Below are positions 21,794-24,875 of a stretch of 24,875 nt of DNA, piece by piece. The position numbers and the translations under genes were made by a program. Location of the stretch: positions 1-24,875 of the forward strand of contig JAVBMD010000033.1 of the NCBI GenBank assembly GCA_031552825.1, given 5' to 3'. The notes under the pieces were generated by a model. The model did not search any database, was not told the origin of the DNA, and saw only the letters and a list, made by a program, of their open reading frames with translations. Within the stretch, counting starts at the first letter, position 1. Each line of letters starts with the position of its first letter. This stretch comes from WQXF01 sp031552825 (lineage in GTDB: Bacteria > Bacillota > Clostridia > Christensenellales > Aristaeellaceae).

Positions 21794-22102
21794 ATGGAGC
21801 ATCCGAACGGCTGCGAAAACTGCCCGGCGCGCATGACGCATCGGGAGCAGAAGCTGCAAACCAACCTGCTGGGGCGACTGAGCCGCATCGAGGGGCAGAT
21901 TCGCGGTATCAAGGGCATGTTGGAACGCGACGCGTACTGTGACGACGTGCTGCATCAGATCGCCGCCGCTTCCAGCGCGCTGGATTCGGTGAGCAAGCTG
22001 GTGCTGGAGAGCCATATTCGCGGCTGCATGGTGGAGAAGATCAAGCGCGGCGAGGAAGAGGCTGTAAACGAGCTGATCGTGACCATTGGAAAGCTGCTGT
22101 AG
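21794..22102 (+). CDS. csoR: CsoR, copper-sensing transcriptional repressor
   Basis: The 102-residue all-helical protein belongs to the CsoR/RcnR family. The copper-binding triad is intact: Cys49 (AYCDD), His74 and Cys78 (ESHIRGC), matching the Cys-x-n-His-x3-Cys pattern of copper-type CsoR and not the His-rich N-terminus of RcnR. The helix-1 segment LLGRLSRIEGQIRGIKGML is the DNA-binding and dimer face. Two additional cysteines, Cys7 and Cys10, lie near the N-terminus. A matching operator lies 27 bases upstream, so it likely represses itself and copA, which follows 21 bases after its stop. Confidence 0.95.
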   Translation: MEHPNGCENCPARMTHREQKLQTNLLGRLSRIEGQIRGIKGMLERDAYCDDVLHQIAAASSALDSVSKLVLESHIRGCMVEKIKRGEEEAVNELIVTIGKLL

Positions 22103-22123
22103 AGAGACGAGGAGGTTAATCAT

Positions 22124-24616
22124 TTGATTCGGAAAACCATACAGATCACCGGCATGACCTGCGCCGCCTGCGCGAAGCGCGTGGAGAAGGCGACAGGCAA
22201 GCTGTCCGGCGTGCAGAGCGCGTCGGTCAATTTTGCCACCGAAAGGCTGTCGGTGGAATACGAGGAGGGGCAGCTCGATCTGGCCGCCATCGTGGCGGCT
22301 ATCGAGAAGGCCGGATACGGCGTGATCGAGGAAAGGAAGCGCAACGAGGTGATCCTGCCCATCGCGGGCATGACCTGCGCCGCCTGCTCCAGCCGCGTTG
22401 AGAAGGTGTTGAGCAAGCTGGAGGGCGTGGAGATGGCGTCGGTCAACCTCGCCACCGAAAAGGCAACGATCGCCTACGATCCGAGCCTTGTCAAGCTTTC
22501 GGCCATCAAGCAGGCCATCGTCAAGGCTGGGTATACCCCGCTGGAGCTTGAAAAAAAGGGCGCGGCGGACGAGGATCGCTTGCGCAAGGAACGCGAGGTG
22601 CGCAGCCTATGGCGGCGGTTTATCCTATCGGCAACCTTCGCGGTGCCGCTGCTGTACCTAGCCATGGGTTCGATGATCTGGTGGCTGCACTTCCCGATCC
22701 CCAAGGCGCTCAACCCGATGCAGTACCCGCTGGTTTACGCGCTGGTGCAGTTGCTGCTGGTCATCCCCAGCATCATCGCGGGGCGCAGGTTCTATACGGT
22801 GGGGTACAAGGCGTTGTGGCAGCGCAGCCCCAATATGGATAGCCTGATCGCCGTGGGCACCACCGCCGCGCTGGGCTACAGCCTCTACTCTACCTGGGCG
22901 ATCGCCGCCGGGCGCTTCGGCGCGGTGGAGGGGTTGTATTACGAATCGGCAGGCGTGATTATCACGCTGATCCTGCTGGGCAAATCGCTGGAGGCGGTGT
23001 CCAAGGGCAAGACCTCCGAGGCCATCAAGACGCTGATGGGTCTAGCGCCCAAGACCGCCATCGTCATCCAGAACGGCGCGGAAATCGAGATTCCCATCGA
23101 CGAGGTGGAGATCGGCGATATCGTGCTGGTCAAGCCCGGCGAGAAGATTCCGGTGGACGGCAACGTTGCGGAAGGCCGTACCGCCGTGGATGAATCGATG
23201 CTGACCGGCGAGAGCATGCCGGTGGACAAAAAGCCGGGCGACAAGGTGTACGCCGCTTCGGTCAACCAGAATGGCCTGATTCGCTTTGAGGCCACCAAGG
23301 TGGGCGGTGATACCGCGCTGGCGCAGATCATCAAGCTCGTGGAGGACGCGCAGAGCGCAAAAGCGCCCATCGCGCAGATGGCCGATATCGTGTCGGGGTA
23401 CTTCGTGCCCATCGTGTGCGCTATCGCGCTGGTGGCGGCGGTGGCTTGGTATATCGGCACAGGCAGCCTGCAATTCGCGCTGACCATCTTCATCTCGGTG
23501 CTGGTGATCGCCTGCCCGTGCGCGCTCGGGTTGGCTACGCCGACCGCCATCATGGTGGGTACCGGCAAGGGCGCGGAATACGGCATTCTCATCAAGGGCG
23601 GTGAAGCGCTGGAGACGGCGCATAAGGTGCGCGCCATCGTGCTGGACAAGACCGGCACCATTACCGAGGGCAAGCCGAGCGTTACCGATGTGATGCCCTT
23701 GGAGGGTATGGCGCGCGAGCGGCTGCTGCAGCTCACTGCCTCGGCTGAGAAGGGCTCCGAGCATCCGCTGGGGCAGGCGATCGTTGAAGCGGCGGCCGAA
23801 GAGGGCATGGCAATGCTGCCGGTAGAGGCCTTCGAAGCCCTCCCCGGCCATGGCATCGCTGTGCGCGTGGATGGCGTGCAGGCGCTGATCGGCAATCGCA
23901 GGCTGATGGAGGAACACGCTATCGCGTTGGGCGGGCTGGAGGACGAATCGGATCGCCTCGCGGGGGAGGGCAAGACGCCGATGTACGTGGCGCTGGATCG
24001 CAAGGCGGCGGGCCTCATCGCCGTGGCCGATGTGGTAAAGCCCAGCAGTGCTGAGGCCATCGCGAAACTGCACGCGATGGGCATCGAAACTGTAATGCTC
24101 ACCGGCGATAATCAAAAGACGGCGGCCGCCATCGCCCGGCAGGTGGGCATCGATCGCGTATTGGCCGAGGTGCTGCCGCAAGACAAGGCGGCGGAGATCA
24201 AGAAACTGCAGCAGAGCGGCAAGCGGGTGGCCATGGTCGGCGACGGCATCAACGACGCTCCGGCGTTGGCGCAAGCCGATATCGGCATCGCCATCGGCTC
24301 GGGTACCGACGTGGCGATGGAATCAGCTGACATCGTGCTCATGCGCAGCGATCTGATGGACGTACCTACCGCGGTGCAGCTGAGCAAGAGCACCATCCGC
24401 AACATCAAGCAGAATCTTTTCTGGGCGTTCGGCTACAACGCGGCGGGCATTCCCATTGCCGCGGGGCTGCTCTATTTGTTTGGCGGCCCGTTGCTCAGCC
24501 CCATGCTTGCGGCGGCGGCCATGAGCCTCAGCTCGGTATCGGTTTTGACCAACGCCCTCAGGCTCAGAGGCTTTAAGCCTTATGCACTGCAGGGGAAGAA
24601 GGAGAAGAGCGCATGA
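22124..24616 (+). CDS. copA: CopA, copper-exporting P1B-type ATPase with two HMA domains
   Basis: The 830-residue pump exports Cu(I) using ATP. Two N-terminal metal-binding domains carry Met-Thr-Cys-Ala-Ala-Cys (Cys13/Cys16 and Cys85/Cys88). The core has eight predicted helices, the actuator loop with Thr-Gly-Glu in DESMLTGESMPV, the membrane Cys-Pro-Cys at 464-466, the phosphorylated Asp508 in DKTGT, an HP dipeptide in SEHPLG and the hinge GDGINDAPAL at 706-715. Cys-Pro-Cys and the final helices fit P1B-1 (copper) pumps. The TTG start at 22124 is supported by GAGGAGG at 22109-22115 and by alignment of the first HMA strand. Its end overlaps the next gene by four bases. Confidence 0.96.
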   Translation: MIRKTIQITGMTCAACAKRVEKATGKLSGVQSASVNFATERLSVEYEEGQLDLAAIVAAIEKAGYGVIEERKRNEVILPIAGMTCAACSSRVEKVLSKLEGVEMASVNLATEKATIAYDPSLVKLSAIKQAIVKAGYTPLELEKKGAADEDRLRKEREVRSLWRRFILSATFAVPLLYLAMGSMIWWLHFPIPKALNPMQYPLVYALVQLLLVIPSIIAGRRFYTVGYKALWQRSPNMDSLIAVGTTAALGYSLYSTWAIAAGRFGAVEGLYYESAGVIITLILLGKSLEAVSKGKTSEAIKTLMGLAPKTAIVIQNGAEIEIPIDEVEIGDIVLVKPGEKIPVDGNVAEGRTAVDESMLTGESMPVDKKPGDKVYAASVNQNGLIRFEATKVGGDTALAQIIKLVEDAQSAKAPIAQMADIVSGYFVPIVCAIALVAAVAWYIGTGSLQFALTIFISVLVIACPCALGLATPTAIMVGTGKGAEYGILIKGGEALETAHKVRAIVLDKTGTITEGKPSVTDVMPLEGMARERLLQLTASAEKGSEHPLGQAIVEAAAEEGMAMLPVEAFEALPGHGIAVRVDGVQALIGNRRLMEEHAIALGGLEDESDRLAGEGKTPMYVALDRKAAGLIAVADVVKPSSAEAIAKLHAMGIETVMLTGDNQKTAAAIARQVGIDRVLAEVLPQDKAAEIKKLQQSGKRVAMVGDGINDAPALAQADIGIAIGSGTDVAMESADIVLMRSDLMDVPTAVQLSKSTIRNIKQNLFWAFGYNAAGIPIAAGLLYLFGGPLLSPMLAAAAMSLSSVSVLTNALRLRGFKPYALQGKKEKSA

Positions 24617-24875
24617 AGAAGCGGGTGCTTTTGGGAGTCCTGACCGTATCCATGGCGGCCCTGACCTCCTGCGCAAGCCTGGATGTGATCGGAAATGCCG
24701 CGCCCAAAGCCTTCCAGGCGGTGATGGACGCCATGCCGTCCAGGGTAACGGAAGATGACCGCGAGGGCTGTTACGCGCTGGAAGCGCCGGACGGAAGCGC
24801 CCGCTTTCTTTGGCGCAAGGGAGACGGCCAGCCCCTTTATGACGCGATGATGGAGGTAGACGCAAAGCCCTTTAT
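24613..24875 (+). CDS. Lipoprotein of unknown function (partial, runs off the window)
   Basis: An open frame starts at ATG 24613, overlapping the copA stop as ATGA, and stays open to the window end (87 codons). Residues 1-20 are a lipoprotein signal: MKKR, a hydrophobic stretch, then the lipobox Leu-Thr-Ser-Cys with Cys20 as the lipid-attachment site. The mature part seen so far (AFQAVMDAMPSRVTEDD, then YALEAPDGSARFLW) has no motif I recognise and only one further cysteine. The GGAGAAGGAGAAGAGCGC before the ATG provides a ribosome binding site inside copA. Translational coupling to copA suggests a shared role, perhaps in metal stress outside the membrane, but this is not shown by its sequence. 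Confidence 0.8.
   Translation, partial: MKKRVLLGVLTVSMAALTSCASLDVIGNAAPKAFQAVMDAMPSRVTEDDREGCYALEAPDGSARFLWRKGDGQPLYDAMMEVDAKPF

Noticed and set aside
22939..24274. Two long overlapping minus-strand frames under copA
   Set aside because: Antisense of conserved CopA motifs; no start signals and no family resemblance.

Overview
The window looks like chromosomal DNA of a GC-rich, endospore-forming member of the Clostridia (Firmicutes). Three things point there: the 3' half of the mother-cell sigma factor gene sigK, a PyrR-type transcription attenuator in front of a pyrimidine operon of Gram-positive layout (pyrR-B-C-F-K-D with the two-subunit PyrD/PyrK enzyme), and a CsoR-controlled copper region. 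The species cannot be named from this sequence. No rRNA, tRNA or CRISPR array was seen.

Layout. (1) 1-2425 is the end of a mobile element: an AT-rich stretch with a broken IS3-type transposase start, then a large serine recombinase. (2) At about 2417 the recombinase frame runs directly into the C-terminal half of sigK (to 2797). This is the arrangement of a sigK-intervening (skin) element, in which the recombinase excises the DNA separating the two halves of sigK during sporulation. The N-terminal half should lie to the left of this window. (3) 2804-5567 holds bioY (minus strand, with a BirA-like operator), a secreted GH18 glycosidase and a 33-cysteine protein that may be a spore-surface component. 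(4) 5646-11431 is the pyr operon: promoter, PyrR-binding RNA and attenuator, pyrR, pyrB, pyrC, pyrF, pyrK, pyrD, terminator. It encodes every step from carbamoyl phosphate to UMP except pyrE; carAB is also absent. (5) 11531-17810 is a complete peptide/oligosaccharide-type ABC importer (binding protein, two permeases, two ATPases) with its own promoter, an internal hairpin after the binding-protein gene, and a terminator. (6) 17856-20167 is a UvrA-like ATPase lacking the UvrB-binding domain, behind a consensus promoter. (7) 20187-24875 is a copper-handling region: an HMA/SafE-like/cupredoxin fusion, csoR with its operator, the copper ATPase copA, and the start of a lipoprotein gene overlapping copA.

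Most notable are the split sigK with the recombinase reading frame ending inside sigK, an OppC-like permease carrying a roughly 200-residue extracytoplasmic insertion with an internal repeat, a binding protein without a lipobox, the three-part copper fusion protein, and the Cys-rich protein whose ribosome binding site lies in a hairpin.
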